A stretch of 64,000 bases of DNA from the NCBI GenBank assembly GCA_946499505.1, contig CAMMSL010000003.1, positions 90,653-154,652 on the forward strand. The letters are read 5' to 3'. The translations under genes were made by a program, and so were the position numbers. Positions 26,302 to 34,752 of the stretch are shown here, one piece after another. The stretch is from an uncultured Lachnoclostridium sp. GTDB taxonomy: Bacteria; Bacillota; Clostridia; Lachnospirales; Lachnospiraceae. The notes under the pieces were generated by a model. That model did not search any database. It was not told the origin of the DNA and worked only from the letters and a program-made list of their open reading frames with translations. Each line of letters starts with the position of its first letter. Position 1 is the first letter of the stretch.

Positions 26302-28011
26302 TCAGAGCTGCCGCATTGTTTCAAACGTGTTATACAGATTGAGCTGACCGTACCCCCACTCCCGGTTCGGATACTCCATGGTCTTCGGGCGTACCGCACC
26401 GAGGATCAGAAGGCTTTTGATCTGGAAAGAGTCGATGCCGGAGACTTTCTGGATATCAAGGATCCATTCCAGCATCAGCGCCACAGCTCCGGATGTGATA
26501 GCGGCTGAGATGCAGGAGCCGGTGCGGGAAGAGAATCTGTCTCCGGGAAGAGCGCCTGTCACGTTAACGCCCGGAGCCGTGATGTCAGGCTTGAGCCGTC
26601 CGGTCCGCGTGTAGCCTCTCCCCGATGACTGGGAAACCGCGCCCGCAGTTCCGTTATAATAGGATACGACAACGGGACTGTCAGTATTGGCGGGATTTGT
26701 GAGGGTGTAGTACGGATCAGATTCGAGGAAGAAGACTTCACCGGTGAGAAATTCCGTCAGAGGAAGCCACATATGGAAACGTCCGTCCGCGACAGTGAGC
26801 GGTTCTACAATGATCTTCCAGATGCCGGGGGCAGGTGCGTTAAAGCGGAAGAATACCAGCTCGGAACTGCTTTTCTCCACAAGGAGCCGGTAATCCACTG
26901 AGACTTTCGTGCGCTCGAAGAGAAAGTCGATCTCGGCGCTGGCGCCCACCCGGAAAGGAATACGGGAAGTATTTTCCCCCGAAGGCGAGATGATGGATAT
27001 GGAGAGGATATTTGGCACTTCGGTCCAAAGCTCCAGAGAGAAGCCGGTTACATTTTCGCCGACTCTTAATTCCACTGTCTTAGTATCCTCTGTATTTTCC
27101 AGTGTATTAAAATAATGGTGCCGTTTGTCAGCCTCGTTTCCGGTGCCGATCACAGTGATATGGTTCGCCCTTGTGCTGTAGCCTTCGATCAGAAAAGAGA
27201 GAGGCAGTGTGCCGATATGCCCTCCCATGCTGGAGCCGCACGTAATGCATATGACCAGCGGCATTCCCAGACTGTCGGCAAGATCGTTTAGATATTTAAG
27301 TCCCAGCATCAGATCCGTTTCCTGATAACAGACTGCGTTTCCGGGAATAAAATAGTAATCTCTCAGGTACTGTTTCGCCTGCTTCAGTTTGACCATAGCA
27401 ATAGCGGCTTCTGGAGCTGCCCCGAGAAACTGTTCTCCGGCGTCGGCTCCGCCCGCCGCAAGGCTTGCGGCATAAGTGCCGTGCCCGCTTTCGTCCGTGG
27501 ATGGAACCAGTTCGAGCGGTTCTTCAGACTGAAGAGCGCTGTTGATCTGTTCCTGTGTGTATTCACTGCCATAAGAAAAATCTCGGGGCGGAGTGCCGCT
27601 CTGCACCGTCTGGTCCCAGATGGCGGCAATCCGCGTAGTGCCGTCAAGATTCCGAAAGACCCTGTTCGTATAATCAATGCCGCTGTCCATGAAACCGATC
27701 AGGATCCCGTTTCCTTTCAACTGCAGGGTGGGGTAATTCTGGACAGGAAGTATCCCGGTCTGATTCAGCGTCTCCATGCTGATGGGAGCATAACACTTGG
27801 GGATGGAATTATAGGAATATTTGGGGAGCGTGATAGGATCAGCAGCCGATGCGGGGAGATAAATGCATTTATACCCGAATCCGGCATCCTGCTCGCAGTG
27901 ATCCTCCTGCATAATGCTGTCAAAAAAAGAAGTCCGGACATGATTGCCGATAAAATCACGGTAGTCTTCGGACAGAATCTGTTCTCTGCATTGTTCAAGA
28001 TCTGATGGCAT
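26302..28011 (-). CDS. Csp-like S8 family peptidase with catalytic Ser replaced by Cys
   Basis: A 569-residue subtilisin-like protein without a signal peptide. Asp109 (FMDSGID) and His177 (ESGHGTYAASLAAG) of the triad are intact, and GTGNEAD supplies the oxyanion Asn. The nucleophile motif, normally GTSxAAAxTAG in this clostridial family, reads GSCISAAITSG, so Cys500 stands at the Ser position (codon at 26512-26514). An insert with jelly-roll character lies between about 270 and 440, as in CspB/CspC proteins of spore germination. In C. difficile CspA and CspC are pseudoproteases. Cys could be inactive or support a thiol mechanism. The gene is monocistronic. Confidence 0.88.
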   Translation of the reverse strand: MPSDLEQCREQILSEDYRDFIGNHVRTSFFDSIMQEDHCEQDAGFGYKCIYLPASAADPITLPKYSYNSIPKCYAPISMETLNQTGILPVQNYPTLQLKGNGILIGFMDSGIDYTNRVFRNLDGTTRIAAIWDQTVQSGTPPRDFSYGSEYTQEQINSALQSEEPLELVPSTDESGHGTYAASLAAGGADAGEQFLGAAPEAAIAMVKLKQAKQYLRDYYFIPGNAVCYQETDLMLGLKYLNDLADSLGMPLVICITCGSSMGGHIGTLPLSFLIEGYSTRANHITVIGTGNEADKRHHYFNTLENTEDTKTVELRVGENVTGFSLELWTEVPNILSISIISPSGENTSRIPFRVGASAEIDFLFERTKVSVDYRLLVEKSSSELVFFRFNAPAPGIWKIIVEPLTVADGRFHMWLPLTEFLTGEVFFLESDPYYTLTNPANTDSPVVVSYYNGTAGAVSQSSGRGYTRTGRLKPDITAPGVNVTGALPGDRFSSRTGSCISAAITSGAVALMLEWILDIQKVSGIDSFQIKSLLILGAVRPKTMEYPNREWGYGQLNLYNTFETMRQL

Positions 28012-28115
28012 ACTATGTATCTCCTTGATTATTTTATATAAGCAGGCAGGTAGATAAACAAAGCAGCGCCCGCCTGAATTATCCTATGCAGGAGAAGGTC
28101 TGGGTATGCAGAGCA

Positions 28116-28180
28116 GCCATCAGTTAGCCAGTCGCCGGATTTTTATGCAAGCATAAATCCGTCTCCTGCTGACTGATGGC
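28116..28180. repeat. REP-like palindromic repeat, copy 1
   Basis: A 65-base imperfect hairpin bounded by GCCATCAGT and ACTGATGGC with ATGCAAGCAT at the tip. A second copy lies at 28281-28340 in the same orientation. The 484-base gap around it (28012-28495) has no gene I can support. Confidence 0.8.
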
Positions 28181-28280
28181 TGGCATGGAGCAACAGTTCA
28201 GCCCGCGCCATTCGCAAAGCCGCACTGCCGTGCTTACTGCGGCGATGCCGCATCTTTGCTCATAAGAAGGCGCTCACCTT

Positions 28281-28340
28281 ATCAGTCAGCCAGTCGCCGG
28301 ATCTTTATGCAAGCATAAACCCGTCTCCTGCTGACTGATG
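28281..28340. repeat. REP-like palindromic repeat, copy 2
   Basis: A near-identical second copy sharing CCAGTCGCCGGAT, TTTATGCAAGCATAAA and CCGTCTCCTGCTGACTGATGG with copy 1, about 165 bases away. The sequence between them (28181-28280) is GC-rich and non-coding. Confidence 0.8.
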
Positions 28341-28382
28341 GCTGAACTGTTGGTTAAAAAAGTATAAATTCCGAGTGTTTTC

Positions 28383-28410
28383 TTGAAGTTGACAGATAAT
28401 AGGGTATAAT
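28383..28410 (+). promoter_or_regulatory. Promoter of the zinc-ribbon/LspA-like operon
   Basis: TTGAAG (28383-28388) and TATAAT (28405-28410) are spaced by 16 bases, 85 bases before the start codon. Confidence 0.6.
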
Positions 28411-28495
28411 AATTATATGTTTGGACGTCAAAAGCGGATGTCGGTTTTGGATGTGATTTGTCCGCGGCGGACGAAAGAAGAAAGGAGTTACTACT

Positions 28496-29134
28496 ATGAA
28501 AGATTTTTTTGGAGATTTAGGGAAACGCATCGGTGAGACTGCGGAGACGATGACGAATATGGCCGGGGAGGCGATCGAGATCCAGCGCCTGAAAAGCCAG
28601 ATCCGCACTCTTGCAAGAGGAAATGCAGTGGACCTGATGGAGCTCGGAAAGTCGATCTATGACCGTTATAAAGCGGGCGGAGAAGTTGAGGAGAGCGCAC
28701 AGGCTCTCTGCGATGCAATCAAAGACAGAGAGTCGACGATTGATGAATATGAGAAGAAGATCTCAAAGATCAAGGGGGCTTCCAAATGTTCCAATTGCGG
28801 GAAAATGGTAGGGAAAGACATGGCATACTGTCCGTACTGCGGTGAAAAAGTTGCTTCAGCAGAGGATGAAGAAGCAGGAAGCAATGATGCAGTGGATGAG
28901 GCTGCTGATGATTATGTGGAACAGGTAAAAGAAAAAATGGCGGATGCAGCGGAAAAAGCTGCGGACAAGGCAGGCGAGGCGGCAAAAAAAGTCAGCGATA
29001 TGGCGGGAAAAGCTGCAGAAAAAACCGGAGACATAGCCGGGAAGGCAGCAGAAAAGACCGGCGAGATGGCAGAGAAAGCAGCGGAAAAGATCAATGATGC
29101 CGCAGAGAAAGTTTCAGGTAAATTAAATGAATAG
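28496..29134 (+). CDS. Zinc-ribbon protein with LEA-like C-terminal repeats
   Basis: A 212-residue protein in three parts. The N-terminus (about 1-95) is helical and coiled-coil-like. A zinc ribbon follows (CSNCGKMVGKDMAYCPYCG, about 99-117). The tail (about 140-212) is an 11-residue amphipathic repeat of the type KAAEKTGEMAE, as in LEA and other stress proteins that bind membranes or prevent aggregation. No signal peptide is seen. AAAGGAGTT lies before the ATG. Its end overlaps the LspA-like start by 8 bases, so both proteins are made together. The function is unknown. Confidence 0.82.
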   Translation: MKDFFGDLGKRIGETAETMTNMAGEAIEIQRLKSQIRTLARGNAVDLMELGKSIYDRYKAGGEVEESAQALCDAIKDRESTIDEYEKKISKIKGASKCSNCGKMVGKDMAYCPYCGEKVASAEDEEAGSNDAVDEAADDYVEQVKEKMADAAEKAADKAGEAAKKVSDMAGKAAEKTGDIAGKAAEKTGEMAEKAAEKINDAAEKVSGKLNE

Positions 29135-29651
29135 GAAATGGTTCCTGATCGAAACTGCAGGATTATTTGCAGCAGATCAGCTGCTTAAGACATATGCGGA
29201 GCAGAATCTTGACAAAAAAGAAGAACGGAAACTTGCAGGACCGGTCGTACTCAGAAGAGTGCACAATAAAGGTCTGTGTCTGGGACTATTATCAGGAAAT
29301 CAGACCGTGGTACGGTATTTATCGCTGGCTGCGGCAGGAATTGTGTCAGTATGTCAGGCAGCTGCGCTGTTTGTCAGGAAAGGATTCTGGAAAAAGCAGG
29401 GGCTTGCCCTGATGTCAGCGGGCGCATGGAGCAACACATTCGACCGGTTTGCCCGGGGATGCGTGGTCGACTATGTCGGGTTTAAGGTGAAAGATCCTGA
29501 AATTGCAAAGGTCACGTATAATCTGGGAGATTTCTTTATAGCGGCGGGAGCTGTGATCTTGTCGTTGTGTTCAGTGTTTTCCCCTTCAAACAAGAAAAAA
29601 GAGAAAATACAGAGAACAGAAGATATCGAAGAACAGATGCAAGAAAGATAA
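29127..29651 (+). CDS. Signal peptidase II-like membrane aspartyl protease
   Basis: A 174-residue membrane protein with the LspA pattern: FAADQLLK in the first helix, GAWSNTFDRFARGCVVDYV with catalytic-dyad Asp115, and YNLGDFFI with Asp135. Four hydrophobic segments are present. It departs from typical LspA in the weak N-terminal helix and in NLGD instead of NxAD, and has a charged 25-residue cytoplasmic tail, so it may be a paralogue of the housekeeping enzyme that removes lipoprotein signal peptides. It is coupled to the zinc-ribbon gene, which hints at a special partner. Confidence 0.8.
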   Translation: MNRKWFLIETAGLFAADQLLKTYAEQNLDKKEERKLAGPVVLRRVHNKGLCLGLLSGNQTVVRYLSLAAAGIVSVCQAAALFVRKGFWKKQGLALMSAGAWSNTFDRFARGCVVDYVGFKVKDPEIAKVTYNLGDFFIAAGAVILSLCSVFSPSNKKKEKIQRTEDIEEQMQER

Positions 29652-29656
29652 ACAGG

Positions 29657-29679
29657 CAGCGCCGGGGATACCGGCGCTG
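29657..29679. terminator. Hairpin between LspA-like and HAD genes
   Basis: CAGCGCCGG and CCGGCGCTG form a stable stem between the two convergent genes. The flanks are only moderately T-rich. Confidence 0.5.
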
Positions 29680-29711
29680 TAACTGTGTTAGATAAATTAT
29701 ATGTTTTATGG

Positions 29712-30302
29712 TTAGAATTCAACAGCTTTTTTTACTTCATCTATATCACCGGTAAATATGATGCCATCCATACCGAGGGATTTCCCGGCTTCAATGTTTC
29801 GCTCAAGATCATCAATGAAGAAACATTCTTCCGGTTTGAGCGAATAAGTACGGAACAGATATTGGTACATGGCAGGATCCGGTTTTGCTGTTTTCAGAGG
29901 CGCGGAGAAAACGACTCCGCTGAATTTTTTCAGCACTTCATACTGTTTGGCCCATTCGGCAAAGTAATCAGGAGCGTTGGACAGCAGATAGACAGGCACA
30001 TTCCGTTCCACAAGCTCGTCAATAAAACGGAGCGTCTCTTCCTTTGGTGTAATATACCGGGGCCAGTCTTTAAAAAAGGCCCGGGTCGGATCAGCCAGGC
30101 GTTCCGGAAGCGCGGTGAGGCATTCTTCTATATATTCATCGTAATCAAGCGTTCCCTTGTCCAGTTCTCCCCATTTCTTATAGATAACGGAACAGAGCAG
30201 ACTGCAGTCTTCTTCCGACCTACAGAACTGCTGCATTATGTATTTCCCGTCGAATTTCCCTATCACATTTCCAAAATCAAAAATTATATTCTTGTATTTC
30301 AT
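29712..30302 (-). CDS. HAD-superfamily hydrolase
   Basis: A 196-residue phosphatase-like protein. Motif I is IIFDFGNVIGKFD with the nucleophilic Asp; motif II is in VYLLSNAP, the Lys in LKTAKPDPAMY, and motif III is CFFIDDLERNI. The cap is helical, as in subclass IA (YihX/epoxide hydrolase-like) proteins acting on sugar phosphates. A single-gene unit convergent with the LspA-like gene; the substrate is not predictable. Confidence 0.88.
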   Translation of the reverse strand: MKYKNIIFDFGNVIGKFDGKYIMQQFCRSEEDCSLLCSVIYKKWGELDKGTLDYDEYIEECLTALPERLADPTRAFFKDWPRYITPKEETLRFIDELVERNVPVYLLSNAPDYFAEWAKQYEVLKKFSGVVFSAPLKTAKPDPAMYQYLFRTYSLKPEECFFIDDLERNIEAGKSLGMDGIIFTGDIDEVKKAVEF

Positions 30303-30461
30303 AACGATCTCCCAGTCTTAATTTATAGTTTTTCAGAACAAATATATCCGGATATATTATACACCCAAAATCACAATTAAAAAAATCTTCATTTTTGACT
30401 AACTTTTTATGCCGGCCGGTTGTCTTATTATAACAGAAGCGGACAAGGAAGGAGGAATGAG

Positions 30462-30974
30462 ATGATTTCTGACTTCTTACTGATACAGAAAATCAGAAAC
30501 GGAGACAATCGTGCAGGAAATGAATTCGTGAAAAAGTATTATCCTCTGATCTATCAATATTGCTTTCTGCACATTCACGACAGAGACTGTGCGGAAGATA
30601 TGACTCAGGAAACGTTTGTGAGATTTTTCGAAGCAGTTATGAACCGAACAGATATTGCAAAAGTGAAGAGCTATTTATACCGTGTTGCCGGAAATACAGT
30701 AAAGAATTATTACAGGAAAAAGAAGGAACTGCTGCTTGAGAAGCTGCCTGACACTGTGGAAAATAACGCGGCAGATATAGAAGTCAGGCTTGATATTGAA
30801 CGGGCAGTGGCATGTCTTCCGGATGAGATAAGAGAAATCACAATCCTGTTTTTCTTTCAGGGATTAAAGCAGAAAGATATCTCTGATCTGTTAGGTATAA
30901 AGCTGTCACTTGTAAAATACCGGGTATCGAAAGCAAAGGAACTGCTGTCTAAGGAACTGGAGGTGGGAACATAA
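30462..30974 (+). CDS. ECF-type RNA polymerase sigma factor
   Basis: A 170-residue sigma-70 family factor with region 2 (YQYCFLHIHDRDCAEDMTQ, FVRFF) and region 4 (LPDEIREITILFFFQGLKQ, KDISDLLGIKLSLVKYRVSKA). The ATG at 30462 follows AAGGAGGAA; an upstream in-frame ATG at 30420 is less likely. An AAC-N17-TGTC pair at 30401-30424 could be a self-recognised ECF promoter, but this is weak. It overlaps the next gene by one base, in a sigma-membrane protein-ABC cassette that probably responds to envelope stress or a peptide antibiotic. Confidence 0.9.
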   Translation: MISDFLLIQKIRNGDNRAGNEFVKKYYPLIYQYCFLHIHDRDCAEDMTQETFVRFFEAVMNRTDIAKVKSYLYRVAGNTVKNYYRKKKELLLEKLPDTVENNAADIEVRLDIERAVACLPDEIREITILFFFQGLKQKDISDLLGIKLSLVKYRVSKAKELLSKELEVGT

Positions 30975-31738
30975 TGAAACAGTATGAGAAGAAAATCGAG
31001 AGCTACCAGACCCTGATACAAAAGGGATATGTCCGGGAATCTGCTGTCCGGAATGCTATGAAACAATGTGCCGGCATCATGAGCCGGCATGACGACAGAC
31101 GGGCGTCGTATTTTGAATTTCTGTATGAGCAGCTTAAGTATATCCGGAAAAGATGGTGGGTGCTGCAGGGCGGAAGCCTGCTCCTGCTCTGGATGTTACT
31201 GGCTGATTATGGAGAAGGGGCAAATGCAGAGCGGGTACTGGGAGCTTTATCAGTGATATTTGCGGTGCTGATCATTCCGGAAATATGGAAAAACCGGAGA
31301 TTTTCCGCAGTCGAGATTGAGAAGACATCCTACTACTCGTTGCGCCAGATCTGTTCGGCGAGGATATTGATGTTTGCGGCAGTAGATTTGACGATGATCA
31401 CATTATTTTTTGCCGTTTCGTTTTCCACGCTGCAGATTTCGGCGTACCGTATCGTCATAGATTTTCTTGTGCCGTTTAATATCTCCTGCTGCATCTGTTT
31501 CCGCCTGTTGTACAGCAAATGGCAGGAACTGGAATATATCGCGGTTTTTCTGAGTACAGCGTGCATATTTGCATGGTCGCTGATTGTATCATCTGATTTT
31601 ATTTATGAGAGAATCTCGATGCCGGTGTGGATCGGACTGCTTCTTTTATCTTTCGTTTATCTGATTTATTGTATCTGGAAATCGCAATGTAATTGCGAAA
31701 TAAACTGGGAGGGCAAGGCAAATGGAACTGCAATTTAA
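30974..31738 (+). CDS. Membrane protein linked to the ECF sigma factor, possible anti-sigma
   Basis: A 254-residue protein with a helical cytoplasmic N-terminus (about 1-60) and about six transmembrane helices (from about residue 63). Its start overlaps the sigma stop (TAATG) and its end overlaps the ATPase start by 17 bases. The position directly after an ECF gene and the N-terminal cytoplasmic helices fit an anti-sigma factor, but no zinc-anti-sigma motif (HxxxCxxC) is present. It could also be a permease-like component. The call is by context. Confidence 0.7.
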   Translation: MKQYEKKIESYQTLIQKGYVRESAVRNAMKQCAGIMSRHDDRRASYFEFLYEQLKYIRKRWWVLQGGSLLLLWMLLADYGEGANAERVLGALSVIFAVLIIPEIWKNRRFSAVEIEKTSYYSLRQICSARILMFAAVDLTMITLFFAVSFSTLQISAYRIVIDFLVPFNISCCICFRLLYSKWQELEYIAVFLSTACIFAWSLIVSSDFIYERISMPVWIGLLLLSFVYLIYCIWKSQCNCEINWEGKANGTAI

Positions 31739-32612
31739 AAATGTATCAAAAGATTACGGACAGGTGCTGGCTGTGGATCATGTGACGTATTCCATGGGAA
31801 AAGGCGTATACGGGCTGCTGGGAGTGAACGGGGCGGGAAAGACAACTCTGATGAGAATGCTGTGCACCGCGATAAATCCCACAGACGGCAGGATTTTGTG
31901 GAATGGCAAAGATATCTTCCGGCTGGGGGCATCGTACAGAGGAATACTCGGCTATCTGCCGCAGAATTACGGCTTCTATCCGGATCTGTCGGTCTATGAG
32001 TACATGATGTATATCGCGTCGATCAAAGGACTGCGCCAGAATGCGGCGAAGAAAAGGACTGCACGTCTGTTGGAACAGGTCGGATTAAGTGAAAAGAGGA
32101 AAAGCAAAATGCGGACTTTATCAGGCGGAATGATCCGTCGTGTCGGAATCGCGCAGGCAATGTTGAATAACCCGCGTATACTCGTTCTGGATGAACCGAC
32201 GGCAGGGCTTGATCCGAATGAAAGGATCCGTTTCCGCAATCTGATCAGCGAGCTGTCGGAGGACCGGCTTGTACTGCTGTCCACGCATATTGTGTCAGAT
32301 GTAGAGTATATCGCAAACGAGATCATACTGATGAAAGAAGGAAAGTTCTTCTATACGGGAACCTCGGAGCAGATCATTTCTTCTATGGATATGTCTGTAT
32401 GGCATTGTACGGTTCCGAAAAAGGAGCTGAATCATTACATGAAGAAATATCTGACGGGAAATATAAGGACAGTGTCCGGCGGCGTGGAGCTGAGGGTGCT
32501 TTCAAAGACACCTCCGACTGAAAATGCAGTGCAGGAAGCGGCAACGCTTGAGGACGCATTTCTTCTGTATTTTGGAGAGAAAGCAGGTGATAAAATTGAT
32601 GTTGAAATATGA
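31722..32612 (+). CDS. ABC transporter ATP-binding protein (exporter type)
   Basis: A 296-residue ATPase: Walker A GVNGAGKTT, signature LSGGMIRRVG, Walker B ILVLDEPTAGLDP, switch His in LSTHIV. The C-terminal region after about 215 fits the CcmA/NatA group of ABC-2 exporters. GGAGGG lies before the ATG inside the preceding gene. It overlaps the permease gene by 14 bases. With the ECF factor it likely forms a regulated exporter for peptide-type compounds. Confidence 0.92.
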   Translation: MELQFKNVSKDYGQVLAVDHVTYSMGKGVYGLLGVNGAGKTTLMRMLCTAINPTDGRILWNGKDIFRLGASYRGILGYLPQNYGFYPDLSVYEYMMYIASIKGLRQNAAKKRTARLLEQVGLSEKRKSKMRTLSGGMIRRVGIAQAMLNNPRILVLDEPTAGLDPNERIRFRNLISELSEDRLVLLSTHIVSDVEYIANEIILMKEGKFFYTGTSEQIISSMDMSVWHCTVPKKELNHYMKKYLTGNIRTVSGGVELRVLSKTPPTENAVQEAATLEDAFLLYFGEKAGDKIDVEI

Positions 32613-33831
32613 GATGATCAAGATTTTTTCAAAAAGGATCAATCGTGTCGTGCTTGCAGTGACTTTGTTCATTGCGGTCATTTCAAGCTGCTTTGCCATC
32701 GGGAGTCTCAGATATACGGATGAAGAGGGAGAAAGTCATACGGGAATCGCGGCAGGGCGGCTTCTGGCAGCGGATATAAACCAGTGGCAGGGGGAGCTGA
32801 CATCGGATAAAATATATGAGGTTATAAGTGATTACAAAGAATTGTCAGCAAAATATCCGGATGGAATACCTGATACGGAATATGGAAAATCAGAACAGTC
32901 GTATTGGGATGTTAAGAATTTTGTAATCAATATACTGACGCCTGATTCGGAATGGAATGAAGACGTCCTGTATCAGCTGACAGATGAACAGATGCAGGAC
33001 ATTTATACGATATACAAGGATAACATGGGAAAATTGGAGGAAGAGTACGGCACGACGCCCGAAAAGAAAGACTTTCTGGATAGTATTTATGAAAAAATAA
33101 AACTGCCGCTTACCTTTAAAGCAAAGGATTCGTGGGATACGATGACAATGTACGTACAGACCTATGCGATCCTGCTTGCGGTGGTAATAGGCTTTCTGGC
33201 GGCAGGCATTTTTTCAGCAGAATTCCGACCGGGAGCGGAAGATGTCTTTCTTGCCTCCAGATACGGAAGATCGAAAGCGGTGAGAAATAAGATTGCTGCG
33301 GGAATTCTTATGGCTACAATCGTCTACTGGACCGGCATGGCGCTGCTGTCGCTTATCTCATTTGCGGCCATGGGGACAAGCAGATTTTTTACGCCATATC
33401 AGATCAGCGACCCCTACAGTATATATGTGATGACATATGGAGAATATTATCTGCTCATATTAGCGGGCGGATATATTGCCTCCCTGTTTGGCGCGGCTCT
33501 GACCATGCTGGTGACGGTAAAGATGCACACGCCGAATCTGGCGGTCTGTATTCCCTTTATCCTGCAGTGCATGATGCCGTTTATTGCCCGGGCATTGTCG
33601 TCATTTGATGCATTTTTCAATCTGATGCCGACTATGTTGACAAATGTTTTGAATACTGTAAGAGTGCCGATTCTTGTTCAGATCGGACCTTTTGTGTTCC
33701 GGCTGATCCCGTTTCTGCTGGTTCTGTACAGTGTGCTGTTCGTCGGGCTGCTTCCGCTGATATACAGGAGTTACAGCCGGTATGGGATCAAGAAAAGATA
33801 TGGAAGCAGACAAAATATGAATACAAGATAA
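32599..33831 (+). CDS. ABC-2 type permease of the ECF-linked exporter
   Basis: About 410 residues from the ATG at 32599; an upstream start at 32524 lies deep in the ATPase gene and lacks a ribosome site. The first helix (about 13-33) is followed by a 140-residue extracellular domain and then about five further helices, the order of ABC-2 permeases with large outer loops. AGCAGGTGA precedes the start. The gene closes the cassette. Confidence 0.82.
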   Translation: MLKYEMIKIFSKRINRVVLAVTLFIAVISSCFAIGSLRYTDEEGESHTGIAAGRLLAADINQWQGELTSDKIYEVISDYKELSAKYPDGIPDTEYGKSEQSYWDVKNFVINILTPDSEWNEDVLYQLTDEQMQDIYTIYKDNMGKLEEEYGTTPEKKDFLDSIYEKIKLPLTFKAKDSWDTMTMYVQTYAILLAVVIGFLAAGIFSAEFRPGAEDVFLASRYGRSKAVRNKIAAGILMATIVYWTGMALLSLISFAAMGTSRFFTPYQISDPYSIYVMTYGEYYLLILAGGYIASLFGAALTMLVTVKMHTPNLAVCIPFILQCMMPFIARALSSFDAFFNLMPTMLTNVLNTVRVPILVQIGPFVFRLIPFLLVLYSVLFVGLLPLIYRSYSRYGIKKRYGSRQNMNTR

Positions 33832-33832
33832 T

Positions 33833-33883
33833 ACGTAAAATAACGTAAAATAGATTGATGTACGTAAAAACACGTGATATAAT
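33833..33883 (+). promoter_or_regulatory. hicAB promoter with repeated ACGTAAAA operators
   Basis: TTGATG (33855-33860) and TATAAT (33878-33883) are spaced by 17 bases. ACGTAAAA occurs at 33833-33840, 33843-33850 and 33862-33869, the third between the two promoter boxes, followed by a CACGTG palindrome at 33871-33876. These are good candidates for HicB binding and autorepression. Confidence 0.7.
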
Positions 33884-33914
33884 ATAGGCATGATAAGGAA
33901 AGGAGATACAAAAG

Positions 33915-34103
33915 ATGCCAATGACTCCGAAAGAGATGATAAAACATCTCAAGAAAAACGGGTTTGAAGAAGTTAGTCAGAATGGTTCACACTTGAAATT
34001 AAAAAACCCGGCAACAGGAAGAACGGTAATCGTTCCTTATCACTCCAAAGCCATGAAAAAAGGGCTGGAGCAGGCAATACTTAAACAGGCAGGGCTGAAA
34101 TAA
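33915..34103 (+). CDS. hicA: HicA family mRNA interferase toxin
   Basis: A 62-residue double-stranded-RNA-binding-fold toxin. The family core GSHLKLKNP contains the catalytic His26, followed by VIVPYHSKAMKKG. HicA cleaves mRNA and arrests growth unless bound by HicB. AAGGAGA lies before the ATG. The antitoxin follows 32 bases later. The gene begins an AT-richer stretch that may be acquired. Confidence 0.94.
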   Translation: MPMTPKEMIKHLKKNGFEEVSQNGSHLKLKNPATGRTVIVPYHSKAMKKGLEQAILKQAGLK

Positions 34104-34135
34104 GCCCTGCGCCTGAAAAGACGGAGGTATCGCGT

Positions 34136-34534
34136 ATGAATAAATTGTTTTATCCTGCATTATTTCACAAGGCAGAAGAAGGCGGGTTTTGGGTATCATT
34201 TCCAGATTTCCCGGAATGCCTTACAGAGGGAGACGATATGTCACAGGCTTATGAGATGGCAGTTGAGGCATTAGGGCTTGCCTTGGTAAGCAGAAAAGAG
34301 GAAAAAGAGGTGATTCCTGTTCCCACAGAGATTGACAAACTGACTCCGGAAGACGGGACGTTGGTAATTGTAGAGTTTGATTTGTTGGAGTATCAGAAGA
34401 AACATAATTCAAGGGCAGTAAAAAAGACTCTCAGCATTCCGGAATGGCTGAATGAAGAAGCAATGGCGATGGGGGTGAATTTTTCACAGGTGCTTCAGGA
34501 AGCTTTGATAAATAAGCTGAATATCGGCAGATAA
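34136..34534 (+). CDS. hicB: HicB family antitoxin
   Basis: A 132-residue antitoxin. The N-terminal part is the partially degraded RNase H fold (GGFWVSFPDFPECLTEGD, AVEALGLAL) and the C-terminal KTLSIPEWLNEEAMAMGV is a ribbon-helix-helix-type DNA-binding tail with HicB-like spacing. It neutralises HicA and should repress the operon through the ACGTAAAA sites. ACGGAGGTA precedes the ATG. Confidence 0.93.
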   Translation: MNKLFYPALFHKAEEGGFWVSFPDFPECLTEGDDMSQAYEMAVEALGLALVSRKEEKEVIPVPTEIDKLTPEDGTLVIVEFDLLEYQKKHNSRAVKKTLSIPEWLNEEAMAMGVNFSQVLQEALINKLNIGR

Positions 34535-34624
34535 CAAAATAATGGAGTATACAGGGGATAAGCACTATATAGAGAAAAACTAAGGAATTGTTTTAAGTTT
34601 CTTTAGAGAATAAATATAGAATGA

Positions 34625-34658
34625 AAGCGTCAGTATTTCTGCTGGCGCTTAAATTTTC
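34625..34658 (+). terminator. Terminator after hicAB
   Basis: AAGCGTCAG and CTGCTGGCGCTT pair imperfectly and are followed by AAATTTTCT. Confidence 0.55.
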
Positions 34659-34752
34659 TCGTAATCCTATATATTGTGTGCTAAAATACGATTAGTAGAT
34701 AATGTGGTGTTATCTGGAATGGGCATGAAGAAATAGAGGGGGATTTCATGTT

